Source: Myroides odoratimimus (GTDB taxonomy: Bacteria > Bacteroidota > Bacteroidia > Flavobacteriales > Flavobacteriaceae). From it: 64,000 bases of DNA. The translations under genes and the position numbers were made by a program. Below are positions 1 through 8,323 of this stretch, piece after piece (the first letter of the stretch is position 1; every line of letters begins with the position of its first letter). The notes beneath the pieces were generated by a model. It worked only from the letters and a program-made list of their open reading frames with translations, had not been told where the DNA came from and did not search any database. The stretch lies in assembly GCF_030326305.1 (NCBI RefSeq), contig NZ_JACAKB010000002.1, forward strand, positions 62,001 to 126,000. The letters are read 5' to 3'.

Positions 1-1458
1 GAAAAAGGAGAACTAGGCTATTTAGCAGGCTTCTCTGGTAAGCTAGGCAGTCATACAGACCTAGAAGGATACGTACCTCTAATCTTTGACCTGTGGAATG
101 AGAACGGCTTTTTTGCAAGAGAAGATGTAGAGGTAAAAGCAATTAATGCTATCAATGCCAAAATAGAAAAACTAGAAGCAGATACTGTATATAGCAATGC
201 CAAAACTTTGTTGAAACAACAGATAGCTGAAGAAAAAACAGCCATCGAAGAGAAGAAAGCACAGCATAAAAAACAAAAAAACGAGCGAAAAGCCATCCGA
301 AAAGAACAGGAAGCTATACTTTCTCCTGAAGAATTTCAGCTTTTAAATGATGACTTAGTCAAACAGAGCTTAAGAGATAAATATGAGTTGCGCGTACTGA
401 CAGAATATTGGCAAGAGCAAATCACTACGACTAGAGATATCACGACAAGTATAGAAGAAGAGCTAAATAACCTAAAAGAAGAACGCAAACAAAAGTCTAA
501 TGGACTACAGCAAAAACTATTCGCTTCTTACAAATTCTTAAATTACAAAGGAGAAGAACAAAGCTTATTAGAGATCTTCGAAAAGACAGTATTACAACAG
601 CCGCCTGCTGCTGCAGGAGACTGTGCCGCTCCTAAACTGATGCAATACGCCTATGAGCATAATTATACGCCTATTGCCTTAGGAGAATTCTGGTGGGGAG
701 AGTCTCCGAAGTCAGAGATTCGCAAGCATCAGCACTTCTACCCTTCTTGTCGCAGTAAATGTGAGCCTATTTTAGGACATATGCTAGAAGGCTTAGAAGT
801 AGATGATAATCCACTATTGATCAACCCTGCTCTTAACAGACCTATTGAGGTAGTCTATGAGGATGAGTACTTCGCTATTGTAAATAAGCCTGAAGACTTC
901 TTATCTGTACCTGGTATTTATATACTAGACTCTGTATATGAACGTATGAAACTTCGCTACCCTAATGCTACAGGTCCTCTTATCGTACACCGCTTAGACA
1001 TGCCTACATCAGGTATCTTAATCATTGCTAAGGATAAAGACTCGCATAAAGCACTACAGAGCCAGTTTATAAAGAAGAGCTTAGAGAAGAGATATGTCGC
1101 TATACTAGATGGTATCATAGAAGAAGACGAAGGGACTATAGAACTACCGTTGAGAATAGACTTTGACGATAGACCTAGACAGATGGTCTGCTATGAATAT
1201 GGCAAGTATGCCAAGACTAGATACGAAGTGATAGAACGAAAAGATGGTAAGACGAAAGTGTACTTCTATCCTATCACAGGGCGTACACATCAGCTGCGTA
1301 TGCATGCCTCACACCCAAAAGGACTAAACACACCTATAGTAGGTGATGACCTATATGGTACCAAAGCAGACAGACTATATCTACATGCAGAAAGTATTAC
1401 TTTTAGACATCCAAAGACATACGAATTAATGACATTTACCATAAAAGAGAGCTTCTAA
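1..1458 (+). CDS. RluA-family RNA pseudouridine synthase, 5' end outside the window
   Basis: The protein isomerises uridine to pseudouridine in rRNA or tRNA. The frame is open from base 1, so the gene starts upstream; 485 residues are visible. The visible N-terminal part contains GYLAGFSGKLG, then a long charged coiled coil (about residues 45-165), then the catalytic domain. The catalytic aspartate is in HRLDMPTSG (Asp codon 997-999), and the later RTHQLRMH motif is also typical of the family. Long proteins with this N-terminal extension are familiar from Bacteroidota, and the exact target uridine cannot be read from sequence. A hairpin overlapping the stop codon ends the transcript. The family is certain, the substrate unknown. 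Confidence 0.9.
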   Translation, partial: EKGELGYLAGFSGKLGSHTDLEGYVPLIFDLWNENGFFAREDVEVKAINAINAKIEKLEADTVYSNAKTLLKQQIAEEKTAIEEKKAQHKKQKNERKAIRKEQEAILSPEEFQLLNDDLVKQSLRDKYELRVLTEYWQEQITTTRDITTSIEEELNNLKEERKQKSNGLQQKLFASYKFLNYKGEEQSLLEIFEKTVLQQPPAAAGDCAAPKLMQYAYEHNYTPIALGEFWWGESPKSEIRKHQHFYPSCRSKCEPILGHMLEGLEVDDNPLLINPALNRPIEVVYEDEYFAIVNKPEDFLSVPGIYILDSVYERMKLRYPNATGPLIVHRLDMPTSGILIIAKDKDSHKALQSQFIKKSLEKRYVAILDGIIEEDEGTIELPLRIDFDDRPRQMVCYEYGKYAKTRYEVIERKDGKTKVYFYPITGRTHQLRMHASHPKGLNTPIVGDDLYGTKADRLYLHAESITFRHPKTYELMTFTIKESF

Positions 1459-1470
1459 GCTCTCTTTTTT
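1446..1470 (+). terminator. Rho-independent terminator overlapping the stop codon
   Basis: AGAGAGC (from 1446) pairs with GCTCTCT (to 1465), followed by a T run to 1470. The stop codon of the pseudouridine synthase lies in the loop. Confidence 0.7.
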
Positions 1471-1497
1471 CATTACATTAGCTATAAATACAGCACT

Positions 1498-2730
1498 ATG
1501 AATGAAAAGAAAAAACAGTTACAAAAGCATAAACGCATAGCTACTGGACTATTTATACTTATGGCTATCCTCTATATCTCTATGGTATATGTCATCAGAC
1601 ATTCACCTGCTTCGTGGATGGGATATGTCAAGGCATTCTCAGAAGCTGCGATGGTTGGGGCACTAGCAGACTGGTTTGCGGTGACAGCTCTTTTTAGACA
1701 TCCGATGGGCATGCCCATTCCGCATACTAATCTTATTGTGAATAGCAAAAACAAGATTGGAGATAACCTAGGAGACTTTGTCACAGATAACTTCTTGACT
1801 TCAGATAATATCAGACCTTATGTAGAGAAAGTTGACTTAGCGAATATGATTTCTACTTGGTTAAACAAGCCTAATAATCAAATCATTTTGGAGCATGAGA
1901 TTACTTCACTTGCCAAACGAATACTCGCTGAACTAGAAGATGAAACAATCATCGCACTGATGACTTCAAAAGCGAAAGAAGGCATCGCAACTATTAATAT
2001 TCAAAGCTTTGTATCACAAGGGGTCACCTATGCTATCGAAAAGAATGAACACAACAGATTATTAGATATTATCTTGCCTAAGGCACAGCTCTATGTAGAA
2101 GAACACCGCCAAGAAATATATGATAATGTCGTAGAAAAAAAACCTATCTTAGGGCTTATCGGAGGTAAAGCGGTGACGAATCAACTTATCAATGGTATCA
2201 ATACCTTCTTAAGTGATATAGAAAAAGACCCTAATCACAAAATAAGAAAAGAGATCACCCTGAGGTTAGAAATGCTAGCTGTAGATATAGAAGCTTCTCC
2301 TATGTGGAAAGCTAAGTTCGATGAAATCATAGGTCAATTCATTACTGATGATACTATTCATACGTATATGCAAGATCTATGGCACTCTACGAAGGAGAAT
2401 CTACTCGTACAACTAGAGGACAATAACTCAGTACTGCGCAAGTATATCTCTAATAGCCTGTCTAAAATAGCACTAGACTTAGAAAATAACGAAGAGAATA
2501 AAATCAAGATCAATAAGTGGATACAACACACCATCTATAAAGTAGCTCTTAAAAACACAAAAGAAGTAGGGCAACTAATCAGAAATACTGTAGATAGCTG
2601 GGATGGTCGTGAACTAAGTGATAAGCTAGAACTAGAAGTAGGTAAAGACTTACAATATATCCGTATCAATGGTACTCTAGTGGGAGGGCTAGTAGGGCTA
2701 CTTATTTATATTATTACTTCCTTGTTATAG
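1498..2730 (+). CDS. DUF445 family membrane protein
   Basis: This is a 410-residue protein of the DUF445 (YjiN-like) family, whose function is not established. One hydrophobic segment lies near the N-terminus (about residues 13-33) and one at the extreme C-terminus (GTLVGGLVGLLIYIITSLL), with a long soluble helical region between. The conserved family signature is the stretch after the first helix, GALADWFAVTALFRHP followed by IPHTNLI. The start is the ATG 28 bases after the terminator of the previous gene. It appears to be a single-gene unit with no partner that hints at a role. Confidence 0.85.
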   Translation: MNEKKKQLQKHKRIATGLFILMAILYISMVYVIRHSPASWMGYVKAFSEAAMVGALADWFAVTALFRHPMGMPIPHTNLIVNSKNKIGDNLGDFVTDNFLTSDNIRPYVEKVDLANMISTWLNKPNNQIILEHEITSLAKRILAELEDETIIALMTSKAKEGIATINIQSFVSQGVTYAIEKNEHNRLLDIILPKAQLYVEEHRQEIYDNVVEKKPILGLIGGKAVTNQLINGINTFLSDIEKDPNHKIRKEITLRLEMLAVDIEASPMWKAKFDEIIGQFITDDTIHTYMQDLWHSTKENLLVQLEDNNSVLRKYISNSLSKIALDLENNEENKIKINKWIQHTIYKVALKNTKEVGQLIRNTVDSWDGRELSDKLELEVGKDLQYIRINGTLVGGLVGLLIYIITSLL

Positions 2731-2842
2731 TTACATTTTACTTATAATATCACTAGTCTATTTAAAGTATATTTGACTATAATCTATATACCTAGTTAAC
2801 ATTACTCTACGTCCTGTCTTCTCCTAAGATGATTTGAATTGA

Positions 2843-2886
2843 GTCCGTTATGCGTCCGCTATGTATCCGTAGTGTATCCGTTAAAT
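2843..2886. repeat. Four imperfect tandem copies of an 11-bp unit
   Basis: The units GTCCGTTATGC, GTCCGCTATGT, ATCCGTAGTGT and ATCCGTTAAAT follow one another without gaps in the non-coding stretch after the DUF445 gene. The rest of the 2731-3042 gap shows nothing except the terminator at its right end. Confidence 0.75.
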
Positions 2887-2985
2887 CAAGTAAAAAAACG
2901 GAGACAATACCTACTTAAATCCTAAACAATAGCGAAATATCTGCAATAAGACTAAACTTAGAGTACTATAAAGCTAATACTAAAG

Positions 2986-3019
2986 GACAAAAAAAGCTGT
3001 AACATCACTGTTACAGCTT
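2986..3019 (-). terminator. Terminator of the 3043-4298 gene pair
   Basis: AAGCTGTAACA (2994-3004) and TGTTACAGCTT (3009-3019) form a perfect 11-bp stem with a 4-base loop. On the minus strand it is followed by a T run (A run at 2987-2995 on the plus strand). Confidence 0.85.
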
Positions 3020-3042
3020 CATTATATTAGATAGTTTAGGAT

Positions 3043-3801
3043 CTAATTATCAGATTGTCCTTTTAGGCTTACTTCATTTCCTTCATTATCTGTTATTAGG
3101 ATAGTTACTTCATGTTCTACGTCAGACTCAGGATTATCCATTAAGATCGTAATCACATCATTCGTCTTTTTATCTTTAAAGTACAGTACTCTATTACCCA
3201 TTGTACCTTGTATATCTTCAGTTCCTTCTAAGATTAGGTCTGGGATATCAGATACTAGCTTACCATCGTTCCATATTGTTAAGCGCATTACTTTCTCATC
3301 TTTTCTATCTATACGCCAGATATCTTGTCCTGTTTTTATAATAGCATATGGTTCTAAAAACTTATTCACACTTCTGTGCAATCTCTTCTTATCTGCCTGA
3401 ATCATTTCTTCTCTTATCTTCTTCTCTAGTTCAGTCTGATCGATAATGCGATAAATATCTCCGCTCTCTGTCAACCACATTCTACCCAAGTCAAACATAA
3501 TACCGCGCCATCCCATATGACTGTATTCTTCTATTACAGAGTTCGCTATCTTAGCTGAAAACTCTGGCACAAAAAATTCTTCAAAACGACTCACAAATTC
3601 GAACTCGGAAGTCACTGGTGGCAAAGGGTATTCTCGCTTCAGAGGATAGACTATTCTCTTGGCAATACCTTCTCTATCTTCATTCTCAAACAAAGTGATT
3701 AAGGATTTTATTCGTTCTACCGAAGCATCAGATAGATTACTCTCCTGACTATACCCACTTAATCCCATCATTAGGAATAAAACTGCTAATATTCTTTTCA
3801 T
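3043..3801 (-). CDS. Secreted protein of unknown function
   Basis: The 252-residue product starts with a clear signal peptide (MKRILAVLFLMMGLSGYSQ, cut after about residue 18) and has no other membrane segment, so it is probably periplasmic or exported. The mature part is a mixed charged sequence with DKKTNDVITILMD near the end, and I recognise no domain. Its ATG overlaps the TGA of the upstream gene (3798-4298) by four bases, so the two are almost certainly translated together. A strong terminator follows. The gene is confident, the function unknown. Confidence 0.75.
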   Translation of the reverse strand: MKRILAVLFLMMGLSGYSQESNLSDASVERIKSLITLFENEDREGIAKRIVYPLKREYPLPPVTSEFEFVSRFEEFFVPEFSAKIANSVIEEYSHMGWRGIMFDLGRMWLTESGDIYRIIDQTELEKKIREEMIQADKKRLHRSVNKFLEPYAIIKTGQDIWRIDRKDEKVMRLTIWNDGKLVSDIPDLILEGTEDIQGTMGNRVLYFKDKKTNDVITILMDNPESDVEHEVTILITDNEGNEVSLKGQSDN

Positions 3802-4298
3802 ATTTTTATTTTCTTTTTTAATCCTTCTAATCTATCGCGCATGTGCTCTGACAGTAGTTTCTGTACTTCTAGATCTGACTCCGTTTCTTTTAAATAATCG
3901 AAGTGCACTAATAATTCTTCTATTCTCTCTTGACTCAATTCTATATTAGCTGTACTCAAAAAAGTATCAAAAGAAATATGAGCTGCACATAGATAATCAA
4001 ATAAATACTCTTTCCCTCCTCTTTCTAATAAAGTCTGTGCTAATAAATGAAACTTATTATACACTGAAAAGTTAAGTTTAGACACTGTCCCAATATGGAT
4101 AAATAACTCTCTTAATAGAGGCAAATCTACAGTATCTAATTGCTGACAAACTAACTCTGCTATCTGAATTCTAAAAAGGTAATTATCATCTTTAAACTTA
4201 GCTCCATACTTTCCGTTCCAATCTAGGGCTAACCACTCACTATCAGATGAAGAATAATTATCTATAAAACTTTGAAAATCAACACTACTCACTTCCAT
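3798..4298 (-). CDS. Unknown soluble protein, first gene of a pair
   Basis: A 166-residue protein without signal peptide or membrane segment, rich in Leu and Glu and predicted mostly helical. Near the N-terminus it has SEWLALDWNGKYGAKF. I recognise no family. The ATG at 4298 is the only good start in the frame. Its stop overlaps the start of the secreted protein gene at 3801 (ATGA), which argues for translational coupling and possibly for a shared role. A cytoplasmic protein coupled to a secreted one might be an immunity or chaperone partner, but nothing in the sequence tests that idea. Confidence 0.65.
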   Translation of the reverse strand: MEVSSVDFQSFIDNYSSSDSEWLALDWNGKYGAKFKDDNYLFRIQIAELVCQQLDTVDLPLLRELFIHIGTVSKLNFSVYNKFHLLAQTLLERGGKEYLFDYLCAAHISFDTFLSTANIELSQERIEELLVHFDYLKETESDLEVQKLLSEHMRDRLEGLKKKIKI

Positions 4299-4350
4299 AT
4301 CTCCTTACTTTTTTTATTCTAATACGAATGATAAAAATACAATTAAAAAT

Positions 4351-4400
4351 AAAAAAGCGAACAATTACTTTTCTACTATTTAAAAAGTAATTGTTCGCTT
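4351..4400 (-). terminator. Terminator behind the ankyrin gene
   Basis: An 18-bp perfect stem, AAGCGAACAATTACTTTT (4355-4372) with its complement at 4383-4400, is followed on the minus strand by a T run. Confidence 0.85.
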
Positions 4401-4419
4401 AGGATTATATCCTTATTCT

Positions 4420-4932
4420 TTACTGTAAGAGTGAGATCATCTCTTTATTATCTTGTAATACGGCATGGTCTAATGCTGTCTTGCCTCTGTTATCTTTTAC
4501 TGTCTTATCTGCACCAGCCCTTAGTAAAGCACCTACAATATCAGTAGTCCCAAAAGTTACTGCAAAAATAAGAGGACTAGCATCATTACTATTCCTTCTA
4601 TTGACATCTGCACCTGATTCTAACAACCAATTAACCAAAGTCAAATTCTTTTTAAACACAGCTCCTATCAAGGCTGTATTGCCCATAGCATCTTGTTTTT
4701 CTAGGTCTACTCCTGCTTCTAGTAGTACCTTCACTACCTCCTTACTATCGTTATACACAGCTATCGTCAAGGGAGTAAAAGAACGATCATTGACTTGATT
4801 TAAATCTACCTTTTGGCTGATCAGCTGCTTTACCTCCTCCGTATTATTCTCTCTTGCGGCTGTAAATATATCTTGTCCAAAACTAATATGAACACTACAT
4901 AACAACAGTCCTATTATCATCCATTGTTTCAT
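4420..4932 (-). CDS. Secreted ankyrin-repeat protein next to catalase
   Basis: About 170 residues: a signal peptide (MKQWMIIGLLLCSVHISFGQ) followed by four to five ankyrin repeats, visible as recurring LLEAGVDLEKQDAMGNTAL-type units, for example LLESGADVNRR and LLRAGADKTVKDNRGKTALDHA. I chose the ATG at 4932 over an upstream GTG at 4959 because it puts the signal peptide at the N-terminus. A -7-like box lies just upstream (4979-4986). Ankyrin proteins are repeatedly found next to catalase genes in bacteria, and in Pseudomonas aeruginosa AnkB supports catalase activity. Both proteins carry signal peptides here, so a periplasmic partnership with the catalase upstream is a reasonable inference. 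Confidence 0.85.
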   Translation of the reverse strand: MKQWMIIGLLLCSVHISFGQDIFTAARENNTEEVKQLISQKVDLNQVNDRSFTPLTIAVYNDSKEVVKVLLEAGVDLEKQDAMGNTALIGAVFKKNLTLVNWLLESGADVNRRNSNDASPLIFAVTFGTTDIVGALLRAGADKTVKDNRGKTALDHAVLQDNKEMISLLQ

Positions 4933-4978
4933 CACTAACACTAAAAATAGATTCAACACAAATACATATCCATAGAAG

Positions 4979-4986
4979 CAAATCTA
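4979..4986 (-). promoter_or_regulatory. -7 box candidate for the ankyrin gene
   Basis: TAGATTTG on the minus strand fits the Bacteroidota -7 consensus TAnnTTTG and lies 47 bases before the ATG at 4932. No convincing -33 box is visible. Confidence 0.4.
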
Positions 4987-5132
4987 GGTACAGAACAATG
5001 GTAGAAAGTAAATAATATAAAAATATAAGCTTGTACCTAAATCTGTTCTTCTATACTCTTTATAAAATATGATGTGGGGCTATATAGACTAGATAATGTA
5101 TCTATGCTGAATCCTTGTTTATACTATATCTA

Positions 5133-6656
5133 TTATTGAGCTAAATAAGGTTTAATCTCATCTAGCTTCATATCTACTGCTTTTAATAAGCGCGTACCAT
5201 ATTCTTTATCAGCTTGATAAAAATAAGCAATCATCTTATGTACAATCACCTTATTCTTAATCGTCTTAAATGCTCCGCTCAAATTCTTAATTAAATTATC
5301 TTGGTCTTTTTTAGAGAACGAGCGATATAGATCACCAGCCTGTTTAAAGTTATTCTCCTTATCTATCACATGCTGTGTAGTACTAACAGGTTTAAAGAAC
5401 TCAGACTTAGAGTACATAAACTTAGCATTATCTACCACTTCAGGTTTATTAGTAGATGGCTGATAGTTCACATCACCAGACTGTACACGTGTAGACATAT
5501 ACCCATTCTGATTATAAGTAGTCGCTGTATTCTTAGGTGCATTAACAGGTATTTGTTGGAAATTCCCTGTTAAGCGGTGACGTTGTGTATCTGCGTAAGA
5601 GAATAGTCTTCCTTGTAACAGTTTATCCTCAGAAGGTTCTATACCAGGTACTAATGTACTAGGTGCAAAGGCAGCTTGTTCTACCTGTTGGAAATAGTTC
5701 GTAGGATTAGCTTTCAATGTCATCGTACCTACTTTTACAGACTTCGCGATCTCTTCTGGCCAAATCTTCGTTACATCTACAGGATTAAAGTCTAAGGCAT
5801 CGAAGTCTTCTCTCTTTAACATCTGTACATATAAGTCCCAGATAGGATAATCACCTCGATCTATCGCGTGATATAAGTCTAAAGTCGCGTGCTCTACTGA
5901 AGTTGCTTGGATAGCGTTAGCCTCTTCTTGTGTCAAGTTTTTAATCTCCTGACGAGGTACCCATTTATACTTTACATACGTTACTTCTCCTTTATCATTC
6001 ACCCATTTATATGCGTGTACTCCATTCCCTTCCATCTGTCTAAAGTTAGCTGGTATACCGTAATCAGAAAACAGCCAAGTAAACATGTGAGTAGATTCTG
6101 GCAAATTAGAAAAGAAGTCAAATACTCTATTCGGATCTGATGCTCCATTAGTCAAAGGAGACGGTTTAAAAGCGTGTACCATATCAGGAAACTTAATCGC
6201 ATCTCTGATAAAGAATACAGGAAGGTTATTTCCTACTAAGTCATAGTTACCCTGCTCTGTATAGAACTTTACCGCAAAACCACGTGGGTCTCTATACGTC
6301 TCTGGTGACCCTTGCTGATGTGTCACAGTAGAGAATCTTACCATCACAGGTGTAGTCTTACCTGCTTGTGATAAAAAGTCTGCCATCGTCACATCCGAAA
6401 AATCGGCACTCGCTACAAACTCTCCGAAAGCTCCAGCTCCACGAGCGTGTACTACTCTCTCAGGAATACGCTCTCTGTCAAAAGCAGCTAACTTCTCTAT
6501 TAAATGGATGTCTTCTAATAATACTTGTCCATTATTACCAATGGTTTTAGAATGTTGATTACTTCCTACAGGACTACCTGTATTCGTAGTCAAAACTTGA
6601 GCTTGAATAAATGATGATACTACTAATGCAGATATCAAAAAACTACGTTTAAGCAT
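5133..6656 (-). CDS. katA: Haem catalase with signal peptide
   Basis: Mono-functional catalase (2 H2O2 to O2 and water), 507 residues, the small-subunit size class. It begins with a signal peptide (MLKRSFLISALVVSSFIQAQ), so it should act in the periplasm. The distal catalytic His70 is in VVHARGAGAFGEF, the catalytic Asn is in YDLVGNNLPVFF (residues 143-144), and the proximal haem ligand Tyr354 is in RLFSYADTQRHR. All key residues are present. The ankyrin gene follows on the same strand after 200 bases. A -7 box (6696-6703) and an ATAG/CTAT-rich palindromic region (6739-6792) lie upstream and suggest peroxide-responsive control. Confidence 0.95.
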   Translation of the reverse strand: MLKRSFLISALVVSSFIQAQVLTTNTGSPVGSNQHSKTIGNNGQVLLEDIHLIEKLAAFDRERIPERVVHARGAGAFGEFVASADFSDVTMADFLSQAGKTTPVMVRFSTVTHQQGSPETYRDPRGFAVKFYTEQGNYDLVGNNLPVFFIRDAIKFPDMVHAFKPSPLTNGASDPNRVFDFFSNLPESTHMFTWLFSDYGIPANFRQMEGNGVHAYKWVNDKGEVTYVKYKWVPRQEIKNLTQEEANAIQATSVEHATLDLYHAIDRGDYPIWDLYVQMLKREDFDALDFNPVDVTKIWPEEIAKSVKVGTMTLKANPTNYFQQVEQAAFAPSTLVPGIEPSEDKLLQGRLFSYADTQRHRLTGNFQQIPVNAPKNTATTYNQNGYMSTRVQSGDVNYQPSTNKPEVVDNAKFMYSKSEFFKPVSTTQHVIDKENNFKQAGDLYRSFSKKDQDNLIKNLSGAFKTIKNKVIVHKMIAYFYQADKEYGTRLLKAVDMKLDEIKPYLAQ

Positions 6657-6695
6657 AAAATTAATATTTGTTGTTTAGATTTTTTCTTTACATCA

Positions 6696-6703
6696 CAAAT
6701 ATA
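6696..6703 (-). promoter_or_regulatory. -7 box of the catalase gene
   Basis: TATATTTG on the minus strand matches TAnnTTTG and lies 40 bases before the ATG. No TTTG -33 box is visible, as would fit an activated promoter. Confidence 0.5.
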
Positions 6704-6738
6704 TTATGCTCCTCCACGGTACGTCAGCCTTTACTAAC

Positions 6739-6792
6739 GATAGATTTTATTCTATCATAGGTACTATTTATCATAAATACTATCTATTATAG
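6739..6792. promoter_or_regulatory. Candidate operator upstream of catalase (OxyR-like half sites)
   Basis: The palindrome GATAGA-TTTTAT-TCTATC (6739-6756) is followed by more ATAG and CTAT elements (6757, 6764, 6780, 6784, 6789). OxyR sites in other bacteria are built from ATAG/CTAT half sites. The spacing here does not match the E. coli consensus exactly, so the assignment is tentative. The rest of the 6657-6979 gap holds the catalase promoter and the terminator at 6894-6934. Confidence 0.35.
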
Positions 6793-6893
6793 ATTCTTCT
6801 ATATCACCTACCTTTTATTCGTAAAAAAACAAGTATAGTTCTAAATGTACTATAATACCTACGATCTATGTATCATATTCCTTCTCTATATAA

Positions 6894-6934
6894 ACAAAAA
6901 AGGAGCAATAATCTTTTTAAAACTATTACTCCTC
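6894..6934 (-). terminator. Terminator of the DUF4261-like gene
   Basis: AGGAGCAATA and TATTACTCCT pair with one G-T wobble. On the minus strand a T run follows (A run 6896-6901 on plus). Confidence 0.7.
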
Positions 6935-6979
6935 AGGGTTCAATTATATATATTCAATTGTAAGTGTCTACTTTTCTGA

Positions 6980-7786
6980 CTAACTCATGACTACATTGAT
7001 CACTGTTCTTCTAGGTTGAGATGAAGAGAACTCCTTATGACAAGTCCATTTGCTCCCTGACTCAAACCCTTCTATTGTATTTCCGTCTTCTATAACATCC
7101 CCTGCTTCCATTAAATAATAAGCATAATCCCATAGACGACCTGCTACCTCATTCACTATCGTATCATCATCAAAGAAAAACTGAAAATCAGAAATACCTA
7201 ACGCATGTAACCCTACTGTATCCATCAATAAACTTCCATACTCAGGCTGATTCACATTATATAAACGGACATTAATCATTAAGTCTAATGCAACATAGTT
7301 AGGATCTAGACAGTCTCTCATAAATACTACTGGATCGATCAACTTCTCACCGTGCTCTGAAACAATGATAGTAGGCTGAGCTACCTTAGCCATCGCAAAG
7401 AGCATCTGCTGCATTAATACAATTCGTATGCGAGGCTCTAAGCTTCTACTCAAAAAATCAGTCACCAATACTTCATATTGACAATTCTTCAATACCTCTG
7501 CTCCCTCTTCCCAATGCCAATTCTGTTCTGTATATTTCTGGTCGATCTTCTTAATACTGTCATCCTCTGCATGCATCACGACACACTGTGCAGGTACAAT
7601 ACCCTCTTCGAACTCTACTTCACAATCAGGGAAAGTAAACACATTAGCCTCTTCTGCAAAGGTTACATTAGGAAACACTTGTTTTAATTCTTCTAATACT
7701 GCTTGTAAATCTATAGAAGGCTTCTGTTCAAATAACAATCTAAACATCATCATCTTTGGGTTATTACCTAGTTTTTTACTTCCCAT
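6980..7786 (-). CDS. DUF4261-like protein
   Basis: A 268-residue soluble protein without signal peptide. The C-terminal half contains DTVGLHALGISDFQFFF and a preceding DLMINVRLYN stretch, which resemble DUF4261 proteins, a family of unknown function sometimes linked to suppressor or immunity roles. The N-terminal part (FRLLFEQKPSIDLQAVLEEL) looks like a small alpha-beta domain. The gene ends in its own terminator. The family call comes from remembered motif resemblance and needs a profile search. Confidence 0.55.
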   Translation of the reverse strand: MGSKKLGNNPKMMMFRLLFEQKPSIDLQAVLEELKQVFPNVTFAEEANVFTFPDCEVEFEEGIVPAQCVVMHAEDDSIKKIDQKYTEQNWHWEEGAEVLKNCQYEVLVTDFLSRSLEPRIRIVLMQQMLFAMAKVAQPTIIVSEHGEKLIDPVVFMRDCLDPNYVALDLMINVRLYNVNQPEYGSLLMDTVGLHALGISDFQFFFDDDTIVNEVAGRLWDYAYYLMEAGDVIEDGNTIEGFESGSKWTCHKEFSSSQPRRTVINVVMS

Positions 7787-7864
7787 ATCTTATTGAAATA
7801 TTATTATTGTATTGCAATTTTAAAATTACGGAATTACAACAATTAAAAGATGAGTATTATCACC

Positions 7865-8260
7865 TTATTTGCTATAAGTTTTTTTTAATAGCTTATCGAT
7901 CTGATAACCATGCTGTACTAATAGGTCTAAACCGTCTAATTCTAATCTTACTTGCATTGGCTTCCACCCTTGTTCTAATCCATAATCTAAAGCTAAACGG
8001 ATAAATAATGGTCGATTTAAATTCACCACTATTTCTTTTTCTAACGCTGTATTATACAATAGTACACCATGATTTAGTGGATTTCCCACATAATAGTCAT
8101 CTAACACACGGAAGTGGAAGAGTAAAGCATACTTACTATATTTATCTACAAAGATACGCATAGTAAAAATGCTCTCCTCTGTATCTGCGATATAAGTAAC
8201 TCCTATACTATATAGATACTCCGAGTTATCTACTCTTAATGTTCTTAGCTTCTTCTTCAT
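7865..8260 (-). CDS. Unknown small cytoplasmic protein
   Basis: 131 residues, no signal peptide, no membrane segment and no family I recognise. It starts KKKLRTLRVDNSEYLYSIGV and is rich in aromatic and beta-type sequence. It lies between the hisS terminator (8266-8299) and the DUF4261-like gene on the same strand, 78 bases before the latter, so the two may be co-transcribed. The frame is clean and in keeping with neighbouring codon use, which supports a real gene. Confidence 0.6.
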   Translation of the reverse strand: MKKKLRTLRVDNSEYLYSIGVTYIADTEESIFTMRIFVDKYSKYALLFHFRVLDDYYVGNPLNHGVLLYNTALEKEIVVNLNRPLFIRLALDYGLEQGWKPMQVRLELDGLDLLVQHGYQIDKLLKKTYSK

Positions 8261-8265
8261 AGGTA

Positions 8266-8299
8266 TAAAAAAAGGTATGTGTAAGTAAACACATACCTT
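8266..8299 (-). terminator. Terminator of hisS
   Basis: AAGGTATGTGT (8272-8282) and ACACATACCTT (8289-8299) form a perfect 11-bp stem with a 6-base loop, followed on the minus strand by a T run. Confidence 0.85.
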
Positions 8300-8323
8300 C
8301 TATATTTCAAAATAAACTATTCG

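Noticed and set aside
51-296. Open frame on the minus strand opposite the pseudouridine synthase
   Set aside because: It lies wholly inside a real gene and reflects the coiled-coil codons read backwards.
5370-6550. Several plus-strand frames opposite the catalase gene
   Set aside because: Shadow frames of a fully conserved enzyme on the other strand.
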